The notes: a model not told the origin generated them from the sequence alone. Shown: positions 10,839 to 20,169, counted from the first letter of the stretch. The stretch is 64,000 nucleotides of DNA from Meghimatium bilineatum (GCA_034231615.1 CM067307.1:8053013-8117012); one strand, 5' to 3'. Numbers and translations: made by a program.

Positions 10839-10910
10839 TGTGCCTGAGAGGGGAGCTAAGAAGTATAGTAACACTGTTGCCTTTCATTCATGCTGTAGGA
10901 GGTAATGAAT
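10839..10910 (+). mobile_element. Family A SINE, 5' fragment
   Basis: Holds CCTGAGAGGGGAGCTAAGAA, then AACACTGTTGCCTTTCATTC. Only the first quarter of the family is present. Confidence 0.6.
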
Positions 10911-11297
10911 TCCGACGAATACCTAATGCCAGGACTCCTAGGAAAAAATAAATCAACCTTTTTATTTACAGCGAATGGAAGATTACAGTAAGTCACGACA
11001 AATTCCTATTTATAGTAGAATATTGTCCGTCACGTGGCATTCACCATAACAGCCACAATGAGTAAAACAATCATCTGGGACTTTAAAAGGGTATGAAAAG
11101 CATCATATCAAATAGGATGTTAGAGAAACGCCAATCTAGAGCTGAAAGTAAATCTCCATCTCCTTGCATAGAGAACAAGATTGACAAACTGGTACACTGT
11201 GCCATGACTTTCGCCACTAAGAAGACCTGTTTGAGAATTAATTAGGACTACTTTCGTTACGTTTTTGACTATTCTCGTTGGTCACTATTTATATAAT
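10911..11297. other. Unassigned DNA
   Basis: No gene recognised. CGTTGGTCA at 11275 can pair with TGACCAACG at 11326, partly overlapping the neighbouring inverted-repeat element. Confidence 0.4.
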
Positions 11298-11553
11298 TGG
11301 AGTCGCATGCCAAATATAGCTACGGCTGACCAACGAAAAACATGGAAATAATAAAAATGGGCCTTCTATGTCATGTTTACGTTTTCTGCGCACAGGTCTT
11401 CTATACAGTCAAAGGTCACAACTATACTCCCTTGAGACTATCAGCGACAGCCGTGTATAGGAGACATGTTCGCTAAAACGTAAACATAAACTATTTTCCG
11501 AATTGTGGTAAATCTACTGATTCGCCTTACCTATTTTTGGCATGCGACTCCAA
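11298..11553. mobile_element. Terminal-inverted-repeat element (MITE-like)
   Basis: The left end TTGGAGTCGCATGCCAAA and the right end TTTGGCATGCGACTCCAA are perfect inverted repeats of 18 bp. A second, internal pair (TGTTTACGTTTT at about 11376 and AAAACGTAAACA at about 11476) is nested inside. No transposase frame and no clear flanking target duplication are present. Length (about 256 bp) and symmetry suggest a non-autonomous DNA transposon of unknown superfamily. Confidence 0.75.
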
Positions 11554-12022
11554 GTCCATTGTCATCATCAAGTGACGTCATCACATCAAATGTGGTTTTT
11601 TTTTAATGGACTCCAACACTGTCGTGCATTGGTGGTGTATTCTGCTAGACTATGGTATCCTACAATCAATATAAGGTACTGCAGTGATTGTATATTTTTA
11701 TAGTACTGCAGTGAAACGGAACAACAATAGTACTTACGTAGAACACAGGTTGTTGATTGTTTCCCTTGAACACAACAGACGGACTATCATTAAGACTAAG
11801 GGGTTATGAGGTGTAAACACGAAAACATAAATTACAATACACATTTTTAAATCTTTCCCAAGAACTCTTGATTCGGAACAAGCATCACAGCACTGGGGAC
11901 ATTCCCATATATGCTATATTTGCCGTTCCGTCAGCCATCTAAAAGTGTATAAGCCCAGTGTCCCAGTCATTTTATTACGCGTTCTGATCTTTCTGGAGAG
12001 GGAGCACTTTCTCTCATCCCCT
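11554..12022. other. Unassigned DNA
   Basis: A perfect TGACGTCA (CRE-like) octamer lies at 11573-11580 with no gene beside it. Nothing else is visible. Confidence 0.4.
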
Positions 12023-12215
12023 CTAGTCACTCCCATTCTCTGAATATGTACATGGTCTCTTTCGACCTTCTCCTCGTAGGGTATCCATGACTGCTCTAAT
12101 CAATTCAATCCTGTCTCTTCTTATCTCGGTGCCGTTCACCAAGGCTTTACTAGCGAACACATCAGCTCTTTCGTTTCCCCTGACCCCTGCATGATCTGGA
12201 CAGTATATCCATTTA
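12023..12215 (-). pseudogene. LINE RNase H domain fragment
   Basis: Minus-strand reading CPDHAGVRGNERADVFASKA matches the RNase H motif (CPGHxGVxGNExAD) with the conserved His and Asp, followed by LVNGTEIRRDRIELIRAV. Only this end of the domain remains; its 5' side is replaced by a TA microsatellite. Confidence 0.85.
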
Positions 12216-12221
12216 TATATG

Positions 12222-12271
<50 letters not shown>
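12216..12271. repeat. (TA)n microsatellite
   Basis: A TA run of about 50 bp between the RNase H fragment and a family C SINE. Confidence 0.95.
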
Positions 12272-12273
<2 letters not shown>

Positions 12274-12316
12274 CACCTCTTGCTCCCATCCTTTCAACTC
12301 CACCTTTAAGAAGGTC

Positions 12317-12444
12317 TTGTTTGTTTGTTTTTCGTTCGCTCTATTGTAACCATCACGGATATCCGTGCGATTTCCGCCGGGAGCGTGATTACGTTGTGCC
12401 ACCGTTATGCGCCTTGTAGGCCTAGCACATCCGATTTCGGCATG
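12317..12444 (-). mobile_element. Family C SINE-like repeat, copy 1
   Basis: Read on the minus strand from GCCGAAATCGGATGTGCTAG through GCGCATAACGGTGGCACAAC to an AAAACAAACAAAC tail. It is collinear with family B (GGATGTG...GGCGCA...ACACAACG...) but differs in the tail. The second copy is 16820-16947. Confidence 0.75.
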
Positions 12445-13640
12445 CCTTGACAATTCGGGTGGGCTACCCATAGCCTGTGACAGCCTCTATATCTGTCTCC
12501 AGGCACGCGTAGTGGAGACTCTTCGCCCAGACGATTTTCTTGCTCTTAGTCTGACTCAAACGAGGTGTTCCGCTGTCTATGAACTTGCCTCGTGTAATTG
12601 GACGTGCTGTGCCCATTGGGTACTGAACCGTTTCTCATCCGTGAGCCTGGTTCCTTAAGGGGAAGAACTCAACAGAGGAGTTGGACCCTGGCTCTTTCGC
12701 CCTCTTAGCCGAGGTGTCATTCACCGACGTGTACCCCTTGTCCAAGTTCGAGTCTCACACCACGCGTTTGAGAGCAAGGCGTTCTCGAGCTGAGCGTCCT
12801 TGTCCCAATAGCGCCTGAGCCCATCAGGTACTGAACCCTTTCTCTCTTCAAGTGTATTTCCGGTGTAGGAAAACTTGACAGTAGAGTTGGGCCAGGGCTA
12901 AATCGTTGTCCCTTTTGTGCCTGAGCGAATCGAGTACGGTACCCTTTCTCTCTGCAAGTGTACTTCCGGTATAGGAAACATTGACAGTAGAGTTGGGCCA
13001 GGACTACCATCGTTGTCCCTTTCTTGCCTAAGCCCATTGGGTACAGAACCCTTTCTCTTCGCAAGCATATTTCCGGTTTAGGAAGGCTCGACATTAGAGT
13101 TGGGTTAGGTCTTCTTGCTTTACCAAACGCCAGTGGATGGGTCTGGGTCTCTGCCTGTAAGGAACTCAGGTAACTAGAAGCCCGTCTCGAGCTGACGGAG
13201 CTTGTAGCTCCCCCTTTCCTAGGGACTTTTCACTTTCTATTTGCAGTTCGAGCTGCCCTCTAGCGCTGTTCTGCCCTTTCATTGTTTCATTGTACTCGGT
13301 ATGAAATCTATGTCTCTCGCCACGTATCTACCTTTACGTGCATTTTACATTGGCCGCCCCTCCAATGTTCGGACTGGACTGACTAGCTTCACTGTATGTC
13401 GACAGTGTCGCTATATGTGGTGATGCTGGTGGTGTCGGAGATATGTCTGTCCGTGTGCAGGCAAATCTCTTTCCATCTGCTACCTCCACATTTTCGGACA
13501 CGATCCCCAAATGATTTGGCCAGAATCAGCTCGAGCTGCTGTATTTCTGTTTCCAGGGTGCACCGCGTGGAGGTACATTTGGGATCTTGGTTATCTGCTA
13601 ACCCTGGGTCCGCCTAGAGCAATGCGTTCCCTTTGCACCC
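12445..13640. repeat. GC-richer repeat block with about 105-bp tandem units
   Basis: Markedly GC-richer than the surroundings. Tandem units beginning near 12605, 12800, 12905 and 13013 share GAACCCTTTCTC, GTATTTCCGGT(A/G)TAGGAA and GACAGTAGAGTTGGGCCAGG. The unit length is not a multiple of three, so the 125-codon minus frame across it is probably accidental. The right edge (13575-13625, CTTGGTTATCTGC...) matches 8775-8840 next to a LINE fragment. A LINE 5' UTR or promoter-monomer region is a reasonable guess, not shown. Confidence 0.6.
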
Positions 13641-13838
13641 CTAAGAAGGTCTTCAAAGGGGTTTACCTTTTAGTATAAATAATCACTAAACGTTAAGATG
13701 GTATCTGATATGGATTGTGTGCTTATGTATACTCATATGTGAGCCCATGCTATTGTGCGGATACATTTACGCATCTATATGCTTGTACATGTCTGTGTGG
13801 GCATCTTTCATACATCTTTCTATTGACTTTCGTATATG
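13641..13838. other. Unassigned DNA
   Basis: No recognised feature. Confidence 0.4.
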
Positions 13839-13977
13839 TGAATACAACGAGCAGTCTAACAATGAAAGTATTCGCTGTAACGCAGACACTTAACTGGCTG
13901 GAATCACACGTCTATTCCCATGCGTGCATACTAAGTGATTCACTGAATATGATTCAGAAAGTCAAAACAGGTGATTC
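13839..13977 (+). pseudogene. LINE RNase H fragment (plus)
   Basis: Reads MKVFAVTQTLNWLESH and HACILSDSLNMIQKVKTG, the Glu-helix and the LSDS strand of an RNase H domain. It stops abruptly at about 13977, where sequence from the same kind of LINE begins in the opposite orientation. Confidence 0.8.
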
Positions 13978-14340
13978 ATTCTTGATTAGAAACTGGCTTC
14001 ACAGCACGTGGGACATTCCCATAAGTGCTCCGCCCTCCGCTCCAGCAGCCATCCCAGTGTATGTAGACTCATAGTTCCGGTCAGGTGTTGATTGTGTGAT
14101 CTTCGGGACTTTCCAAAAAATTTACTTTTCCTCCCCTCACCTCTGAATACTCCCATTTCTAACATTCTCTGTACGTTTTCAACCTCATTGACATCATCTG
14201 CATCTTGAAATGAATTTATTACTGCCTTTATTAAATCTGCTTTATCTCTTCTCAGCAATGTGCCGTCTATCGCCGCATTGCCTGCCAATAAGTCGGCTCT
14301 CTCGTTTCCTCTGACCAGGGCACTATATCCATGTAATGCT
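13978..14340 (-). pseudogene. LINE RNase H 3' part (minus), abutting an inverted fragment
   Basis: The minus frame reads VRGNERADLLAGNAAIDGT, LLRRDKADLIKAVINSF, RAEHLWECPTCCEASF and a stop. The same block occurs in plus orientation at 23755-24155. Together with 13839-13977 it forms a head-inverted pair. Confidence 0.85.
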
Positions 14341-14378
14341 GTATATATATATACAGTCATATATATATATATATATAT

Positions 14379-14460
14379 AGTCATCCCTCAGTTATCGCGG
14401 TTAATAGGGACCAGAACCGGCCGCGATAATTGAAAAATCGCGAAGTAGTGTCATACTCTC
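14379..14460 (+). mobile_element. Pogo/Tigger-like transposon terminus
   Basis: AGTCATCCCTCAGTTATCGC followed by GGTTAATAGGGACCAGAACC and CGCGATAATTGAAAAATCGC has the look of a Tigger/pogo (Tc1-mariner superfamily) terminus. It is preceded by a TA-rich run, as expected for a TA target. The opposite end was not found. Confidence 0.6.
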
Positions 14461-14616
14461 ATTTTTAACACACGTACATTTTATGTGTATGTATAATATC
14501 AATAAGTGTATATGAAACCATATAAGTGCATATGTTATCATTAGAACATTAAAGAATAGTTTCAAACGTAAATAACATATTAATAGTATAAATAACACAT
14601 GAACAATTAGAAGACA

Positions 14617-14790
14617 GAATTGATGCCTTTGATATGTGGATATGTAAAAGAATAGGGAGATCATCATGGAAAGAAAAAGAAAACAAACAAGGAGGTTCTT
14701 ACAACACTTAATATGAAGAAAGAATTATTATGCAGTCAACTTTCATTGTGGAGACGGCACTTGATGATACTTTCGGCTTAGTGCCTATTG
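14617..14790 (+). pseudogene. LINE RT C-terminal fragment
   Basis: Reads EDRIDAFDMWICKRIGRSSW and, after a frameshift, EVLTTLNMKKELLCS, the block that follows the RT thumb in many LINEs (D-F-DMWCxRRMLxISW). It is followed by GGAGACGGCACTTGATGATAC, a LINE 3' end also seen at 21456. Confidence 0.8.
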
Positions 14791-14984
14791 AAGCAGCCTT
14801 CTACTCAGAGGGGGGGTCTATAATTGTATAGATGACATGCTACAAAGCGTCCATAAGAGAGCCTTAATATAACAGCATGTCATCTACTAAGGTTTTCTGT
14901 TTCCTATGAACAATAGGGATTTTCTTCAGAGCATTTATTTAATTCCAAGGCAATTTGGTGGTATCAATGCTGGTTCTCCCGTGA

Positions 14985-15246
14985 TGCCATGGTCTAAAAG
15001 GGAAGCAGAGTGTGACATTATAACCTGTCATGCACAACATAAGGGACGACTGGAGGTTTTGAGTGTGGAGTTGCCCGTTCCATTCCATAGAAGGCCAAGT
15101 AACCCAGAAGCCATGCTGAAGTCAGATATGCTAGGTTGAAAGGTGCAATGTCACAGCTAAGCTATAAACCATGACACAGCACATTTCTTTATACGGACTA
15201 CATCACGCTAATCTGCAGGAGTTTGAGAACGAATGCCGCAGAAGAA
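14985..15246 (+). mobile_element. Family A SINE, diverged
   Basis: The 5' half is worn (AAAAGGGAAGCAGAGTGTGA). The 3' half is clear: GCCATGCTGAAGTCAGATAT to CTGCAGGAGTTTGAGAACGA. Confidence 0.8.
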
Positions 15247-15782
15247 TGTTATCTACTTTTGACAAAGCAGTTCATATTACTGTATGGATTCTTTACTGCA
15301 TACTTTAAAACAATAACTGGTAACAATTTCAACAATATAAAATGATAATGAAGGTAAACATTTTCACAAGACAATTTATTTCATCCACAAAATCATAATC
15401 ATGTGAAGACATAACATAACATGTGATATTATTGACATACAGGGCCTGCATGAACATGATATAAAAAAACATGTAGCACATATACTACCTTCATACTATG
15501 AAATATGTTTATACTAAAGAATGGCATCAACTTAGTTGTTCTATTCAAAATATTTTATTGGGGAACACAGAAAATTATGTGAAAATCCATACAGATGATA
15601 GTTCATAAAATGATAATGTAACTGCCAAACATAAAACAGGCATAAAATTCCCTTTGAAGTTTCATTCTTCACATATTCCTCTCAAAAACACATTGTGGAA
15701 GCTTCATCACTGAATACAGCCACTGATCACATAGGGAAAGCCAGATCACTGCATGTAGCCACTGAAAATATACAATACACAC
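15247..15782. other. AT-rich DNA, nothing recognised
   Basis: No gene or repeat recognised. Confidence 0.4.
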
Positions 15783-15850
15783 AAAAATTGTTGGTTGGTT
15801 GCTGATCCAGTGTTCCATGGGCTCATGCCCTTTGACCCAGGCATTATATT
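15783..15850 (-). mobile_element. LINE 3'-terminal fragment
   Basis: Plus strand GGTTGCTGATCCAGTGTTCC then CATGCCCTTTGACCCA matches the segment directly beyond the RNase H frame of the LINE at 63180-63240. It is therefore a severely 5'-truncated LINE tail. Confidence 0.7.
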
Positions 15851-15900
15851 GCTGGGAAGTAAAATAAAATTGTTCAAACAGTCACATAAATAATTATAAT

Positions 15901-16168
15901 TCTTCTTCTGCGTTCGTTCTCAAACTCCTGCAGATTAGCAGGGTGTAGTCCGGAGAACGTAATGCGCTGTGTCATGTTTTACAGCACTGCTGCGATATCT
16001 GCCTGACACATCCGACTTCAGCATGGCTTTGGGTCAATGACCCTATATGGGATGGGACAGCCAACTCCATCCCATAACCTCCTTAGTCGCCTTTTATGAC
16101 ATGCGTGGAAGGTAAACAGTGTTGCTATTCTTTGTTCCCCTTTCGGGCCCCGTCAACACACGGGCAAC
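15901..16168 (-). mobile_element. Family A SINE with 9-bp target duplication
   Basis: Flanked by AATTATAAT at 15892-15900 and 16169-16177. Complete from the TTCTTCTGCGTTCGTTCTCA end to CGTCAACACACGGG, fixing family A length at about 268 bp. Confidence 0.93.
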
Positions 16169-16197
16169 AATTATAATAAATATATACAAAATTTGGG

Positions 16198-16400
16198 TAC
16201 TCCCTGGCATAGTGGTTAAGCAATATGCTTTATGCTCAAGAGGTACGGGTTTGAATCTCGCTCATGACGTTATTAACAAAGTGAATTTTTTCAGATATTC
16301 TTGAGGAGCATTGCTTGAAGCTACTGAGTTATGTGCTGTGAGTGGTACTATCAGCATGTGGTATACCACTTCATTGAGAGGGAAGTTAATCCTACATGCC
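16198..16400 (+). mobile_element. tRNA-derived SINE (V1), copy 1
   Basis: Pol III A box TGGCATAGTGG at 16205-16215 and B box GGTTTGAATCTC at 16248-16259, spaced as in tRNAs, followed by a non-tRNA body containing GTGAATTTTTTCAGATAT. The copy at 31853-32080 shares both the head and that body motif. This is not a functional tRNA gene: the acceptor stem does not close. Confidence 0.85.
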
Positions 16401-16503
16401 TTTTTAGCCCTTTGATATAAGATATTAAAGACAAAGAAAAGTAAAACAATATAAGATTGTCATTTATGGAAGTCAGTAAGTTCTGCAGTGCTACAAGATC
16501 CAG

Positions 16504-16757
16504 TACTTCTTCAGCATTCATTTTCAAACTCCTGAAGAATAGCAGGATGGAGTCCAGAGAATGGAAAGCTGTGCATCATGGTTTATGGTTTGGCTGCAAT
16601 ATCTGTCTGCCTGATGCATCTGATTTTAGCACTGCTTGTGAGTTACTTTGACACCCTCAGAATGAGACATCCCTAAAACTCCTTAATCACCTCTTACAAT
16701 GTACATTGCAGGTAACAGTATCACTATTCTTTGCTCCTCTTTCATGATGGCAACTCT
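16504..16757 (-). mobile_element. Family A SINE, diverged
   Basis: Plus strand TACTTCTTCAGCATTCATTT, AATAGCAGGATGGAGTCCAG, ending near TTTGCTCCTCTTTCATGATG. Several internal substitutions. Confidence 0.8.
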
Positions 16758-16819
16758 ACCCCTTTGAAAACCACTGTTTATGATACGAAAGGAAAATGAC
16801 AATTAAATTATATTTTATG

Positions 16820-16947
16820 GGTTTGTTTGTTTTGCGTTTGGTCCATAATAATCAGCACAGATATTTGTGCTATTTCCGTCTGGAGCGTAGTTACGTTGTA
16901 CCACCGTTATGCGCCTTGTAGACCCAGCACAGCCGATTTCGGCATGA
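16820..16947 (-). mobile_element. Family C SINE-like repeat, copy 2
   Basis: Collinear with 12317-12444: plus strand GTTTGTTTGTTTTGCGTTTG, GGAGCGTAGTTACGTTGTAC, CCGTTATGCGCCTTGTAGAC and GCCGATTTCGGCATG. Confidence 0.75.
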
Positions 16948-17106
16948 TGATTTATGAGTGAATCGCAAAGTATCAAAAATGACATCTGGCATATGTACAT
17001 CTACTAGCATAAACTCTTTCTATTCACCTTTTAGCCCTCCTGCTGCGCTAACCTTCCTCAACAAATCTCCCCCATCTTGTCATATCTTTAACTATTGCTT
17101 CCATCT

Positions 17107-17258
17107 CCAAAGATGGATGTGTTGGGTCATTGGTACAAATAAAACAGTGACAACATATTTCCATTCTCTGAACTACATCCTGCTGCAAATCTAGTAAAAC
17201 CACTGTCCTGCTGCAAGAAAGATCCAGCTGGAGTTTGAGAATGAACGCTGATGAAGAA
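17107..17258 (+). mobile_element. Family B SINE
   Basis: AAGATGGATGTGTTGGGTCA to GAATGAACGCTGATGAAGAA. Near full length and moderately diverged. Its GAAGAA end abuts the 52-bp tandem array. Confidence 0.88.
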
Positions 17259-17267
17259 TAAGAAGCT

Positions 17268-17424
17268 ATTGCTTCCAACTCTTTCAATGTTCTACTAAGT
17301 CTTGTGTGTCTCTGCATCTATTGCTTCCAACTCTTTCAATGTTCTACTAAGTCTGGTGTATCTCTGCATCTATTGCTTCCAACTCTTTCAATGTTCTACT
17401 AAGTCTTGTGTATCTCTGCATCTA
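17268..17424. repeat. Tandem repeat, 52 bp x 3, of LINE coding origin
   Basis: Units start at 17268, 17320 and 17372 with ATTGCTTCCAACTCTTTCAA and are almost identical. The minus-strand translation contains LKELEAI, resembling the WKELERL block of the LINE at 63483-63809, so the array seems to have arisen by amplifying a piece of a LINE. Confidence 0.85.
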
Positions 17425-17555
17425 ATCCTTTCCTCCAATTCAGGTAATCATGGTTACTAGTTTACCAGAACCACAAACTGCACTATTTTTTAAAATTATT
17501 GTAAAGCTCTAATAATACGTAATTGGACTAATGTCAGCAGTTGAAAGGGGCATTC

Positions 17556-17714
17556 TGCTGAAACCCAATGTGTCGGGCCATTGGCGAAAATAAAACAGCA
17601 ACACATTGCATTTCCATTCTCTGGACTACATCCTGCTAGAAATCTAGTAGGACAATGCTCCTGCTACAAGGGAGATCTAGCTGGAGTTTGAGAATGAACG
17701 CTGAAGAAGAAGAA
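17556..17714 (+). mobile_element. Family B SINE
   Basis: Full length: AATGTGTCGGGCCATTGGCG to GAATGAACGCTGAAGAAGAA. Close to the consensus. No clear target duplication. Confidence 0.9.
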
Positions 17715-17764
17715 ATGGGTGTACCTCACCACAAGAGATACATTTTACATGATACACAACTAAA

Positions 17765-18105
17765 TTCTTTTTTCCAGGTATTCCTTAGTCTTCCTCTTTC
17801 CCTGTAGGTTTCAGAGCAATACCTGTCTAATGCTTTCCCGCTAGCCTTCTCATTGTATACATTACTGCTGCCCACTAGTCTTCTCAATGACCCATCTCCA
17901 GCTGTTTCTGTACTTATTCCTCCAATAGAGTTTGTTTAGTTCTTGCATGAGTGCCTCAATGGTGATTTTATCATAACATTCCAAACCTATTCACGCAGGA
18001 ATCCTTCGATGGAGGTTTGTAGTTCTCTGATTGTCCTTTTCATTGCATTCCACATTTCTGAGCCTTACAGCATCACCAATTTAACATTTAAGATAAATAT
18101 TCTCA
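17765..18105 (-). pseudogene. LINE RT C-terminal fragment
   Basis: Minus reading, with stops, gives GSEMWNAMKRTIRELQTSIE, resembling the LYGSETW...KLQTFIN block after the RT palm, then RERGRLRNTWKKEF, resembling GRPRNTWRRD. It lies just 3' of OSTC exon 3 within that gene's last intron. Confidence 0.7.
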
Positions 18106-18154
18106 AGTTTTGTATTAGTAAACATTCTAAATTTTATGAGTAAACTCTACTTAC

Positions 18155-18372
18155 GGCAATTTAATCTTCATAAAAACTCTACAGGTAAAGAAAGCAATAA
18201 CAACTGCTCCAGCCCCAACACAAATCAGCAAGATCCGATTCAATTTTGGCATCAGCGGCTTATTGGTCTGGTCAAGTATAACAAAGCCAAGACCACCCAA
18301 TGTAAAAAGGAAGCTGGATGCCAGACCTTCCATAATGTATTGACCATTGACCCTATAAGGCATAAATGCTAC
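18155..18372 (-). CDS. OSTC: Oligosaccharyltransferase complex subunit OSTC, exon 3
   Basis: Third coding exon of OSTC (DC2), a small ER-membrane subunit of the STT3A-type oligosaccharyltransferase that helps couple N-glycosylation to translocation. The 72 codons read [51 protein letters not shown] and RVFMKIKL. Human OSTC has [20 protein letters not shown] and NIPKLNRFLLL at the same places. Two hydrophobic membrane segments are visible: [16 protein letters not shown], and the [16 protein letters not shown] stretch. The acceptor is CTCGTTTCAG|GTAGCA (first exon base 18372) and the donor AAATTGCC|GTAAGT (last base 18155), leaving phase 2. The family ends in PGYLMG, so a last exon of about five codons is expected at lower coordinates. 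I could not find it; a LINE and SINEs fill the next 1 kb. The alternative open start inside the intron (ATG at 18414) is not a real start. Confidence 0.96.
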
Positions 18373-18535
18373 CTGAAACGAGTACAAAAATATTAATAGC
18401 ATAAAGAAGAACATTTTGTGTCATATAGTGAAGCTAAAAATAAATACCAGACTAGGAAAGAGTGATTTTCAACAGTTTCTGGCCATGCGTAAATTTGGGA
18501 CAGATATTTATTTTCTGTGGGCACCCAGACAATTT

Positions 18536-18722
18536 TTTTCTTCTACGTTCATTCTCAAACTTCTGCAGATTAGCAGGTTGTAGTCTGAAAGGAGAATGGA
18601 ATGCATTGTCGTGGTTTATAGCATGGATACGATTACTGCGCGTTTCCGCCAGACACATCCGACTCTGCATGATTTCTGTGTCATTTTACAGTCTATAGGA
18701 TGGGACAGCCAATTCCACCCTC
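18536..18722 (-). mobile_element. Family A SINE, truncated
   Basis: Plus strand TTCTTCTACGTTCATTCTCA, CTGCAGATTAGCAGGTTGTA, ending in GATGGGACAGCCAATTCCAC. The 5' third is missing. In OSTC intron 2. Confidence 0.8.
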
Positions 18723-18796
18723 AAAAATATTTTTAAGTCAATAAAAATAAATAAACCGAAGTAGAGAAATCTCATTTAACATTTTCTTAAACCCAT

Positions 18797-18951
18797 CTTC
18801 CACTGAAGACAGATATGTCCTGCTATTGGCGCAAATGGTGATACATTGCATTTGCATTCTCTGAATTACATCCTGCTGGAAATCTGGTAGGACCATTGTC
18901 CTGCTATAAGTGAGATCTAGAGGGAGTTTGAGAATAATGGATGAAGCAGAA
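18797..18951 (+). mobile_element. Family B SINE
   Basis: CTTCCACTGAAGACAGATAT to GGGAGTTTGAGAATAATGGA. Diverged. In OSTC intron 2. Confidence 0.82.
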
Positions 18952-18994
18952 CCCCCATCTCAAGAAGTTTAACATTAAACAAATTCATGCAGGA

Positions 18995-19172
18995 AAGACT
19001 CAATGGAATGCGTTGTGTCGTGGTTTATAGCATTGCTGCAATATCTACACCTTTTGGCTTGAAACACCCAACTCCACCCACATAACTCTCTTAGCTGCCT
19101 CTTATGACATGCATGGAAGGTAATCAGTGTTGCTATTTTTGCTCCTCTCTTGGACCCCAGCAACACACGGGT
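18995..19172 (-). mobile_element. Family A SINE, 5' two-thirds
   Basis: Plus strand AATGGAATGCGTTGTGTCGT through CTCTTATGACATGCATGGAA to CCAGCAACACACGGG. It lacks the GAAGAAG tail end. In OSTC intron 2. Confidence 0.8.
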
Positions 19173-19772
19173 GAGAAAATCTTAATCTTGTTATACTGCT
19201 TAACATTTTACCCCATTTACATTTCCCTTAGATTCTAATATTACTGTTATTATACAGAATACAAGGTATCCATAATGTCTCTGTGCACTCATTTCCAGAA
19301 CATGTGGCACTGGCCACATGAATTGTGGACATTTAGTGTGGACCTATGTGATGTCATTGATGCAACAACATTTATGAAAAATTACTACTGCTCATGTCAA
19401 TTGTGTATTAGGCAAAGCAGCTTATAGCACAGTTGCGCAATGAAGTTATTTCTACAGCAAATGTTGGAGCTTGTGCATCAGGAAACTTGTGTACAAATTT
19501 TATAATAACATCTTCCATATGTTTATCCACATTATTAACCACTTGTTCCCCCACAAATACTCTTTGTTCAGCGGTTAGTACTTTTCTTGGTCAGTTAAAT
19601 GAATTCAAGTTAACTCTCAGATAACAGTAATTTGCTGAGTCACGCTGCATTTTGGAAATACACAACTTTCAATAATGTCATCTTGAGCACATATATTTCT
19701 TTTCAAATAAATAGTACAGTGTACAGCAACTTTATAGACACCCTATATTTATTACAATAAAAATAAACATAC
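19173..19772. other. OSTC intron 2, remainder
   Basis: AT-rich, with no repeat recognised. Intron 2 as a whole spans 18373-19772. Confidence 0.6.
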
Positions 19773-19846
19773 AGGTTTAGAATTGCCTCTCTCATCTGTT
19801 GTTGACCCTATGCTTGGTGGTTCCACGATGACATCATAAATAATTC
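19773..19846 (-). CDS. OSTC: OSTC exon 2
   Basis: This 74-bp exon supplies GA (completing a Gly codon begun in exon 1) and then 24 codons, [20 protein letters not shown] and NSKP. Human OSTC has [20 protein letters not shown]. It is the loop between the first and second membrane segments. The acceptor TTGTTTTCTGCAG|GAATT (first base 19846) and the donor AAACCT|GTATGT (last base 19773) are both good. The next exon opens GTA GCA, giving KP-VAF without a frame change, as in the human protein. It is too short to be seen as an open frame and was found by looking for the missing peptide. Confidence 0.95.
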
Positions 19847-19941
19847 CTGCAGAAAACAAAAGTAACAAAAATTAAAAGACATTAATGGCAGCAGTGGCAA
19901 TTTTTTAACGAAACAAATACGTACATTATTTAATGTAATGA

Positions 19942-19956
19942 GAGCCCTCGCTGGTG

Positions 19957-20011
<55 letters not shown>

Positions 20012-20040
20012 TATTTATAGGGTCACCCGAGGGGGCCCTC
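19942..20040. repeat. Inverted repeat centred on a (TA)n run
   Basis: Left arm CTGGTGACCCTATA and right arm TATAGGGTCACC face each other across about 50 bp of TA. The outer parts (GAGCCCTCG and GAGGGGGCCCTC) also pair loosely. Perhaps a short palindromic MITE or a TA expansion within a hairpin. In OSTC intron 1. Confidence 0.75.
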
Positions 20041-20169
20041 AGTATGTAGCAGGCAGATCGCTGGATATTGCTTATATATATAATGTATGGACTAATATAT
20101 CAGCTTAATCACTGACTATCCACTTTCTCACAATTCACAACATCAAACTATCCTGATCCAAGGTGTCCT

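Noticed and set aside
12460-12485. OSTC last exon candidate (minus strand ACAG followed by GCTATGGGTAG)
   Set aside because: The phase is wrong: joined to exon 3 it reads P-LWV rather than PGYLMG. It also lies in a repeat block and lacks a pyrimidine tract.
12717-13094. 125-codon minus frame with repeated PEI-LxRERV-Y-MG motif as a protein
   Set aside because: It follows tandem DNA units whose length is not a multiple of three, and has no start or splice support.
16198-16275. Functional tRNA gene
   Set aside because: A and B boxes are present, but the acceptor and anticodon stems do not close and the same head occurs with a SINE body at 31853. The same applies at 25140, 30442, 49700, 56310 and 60340.
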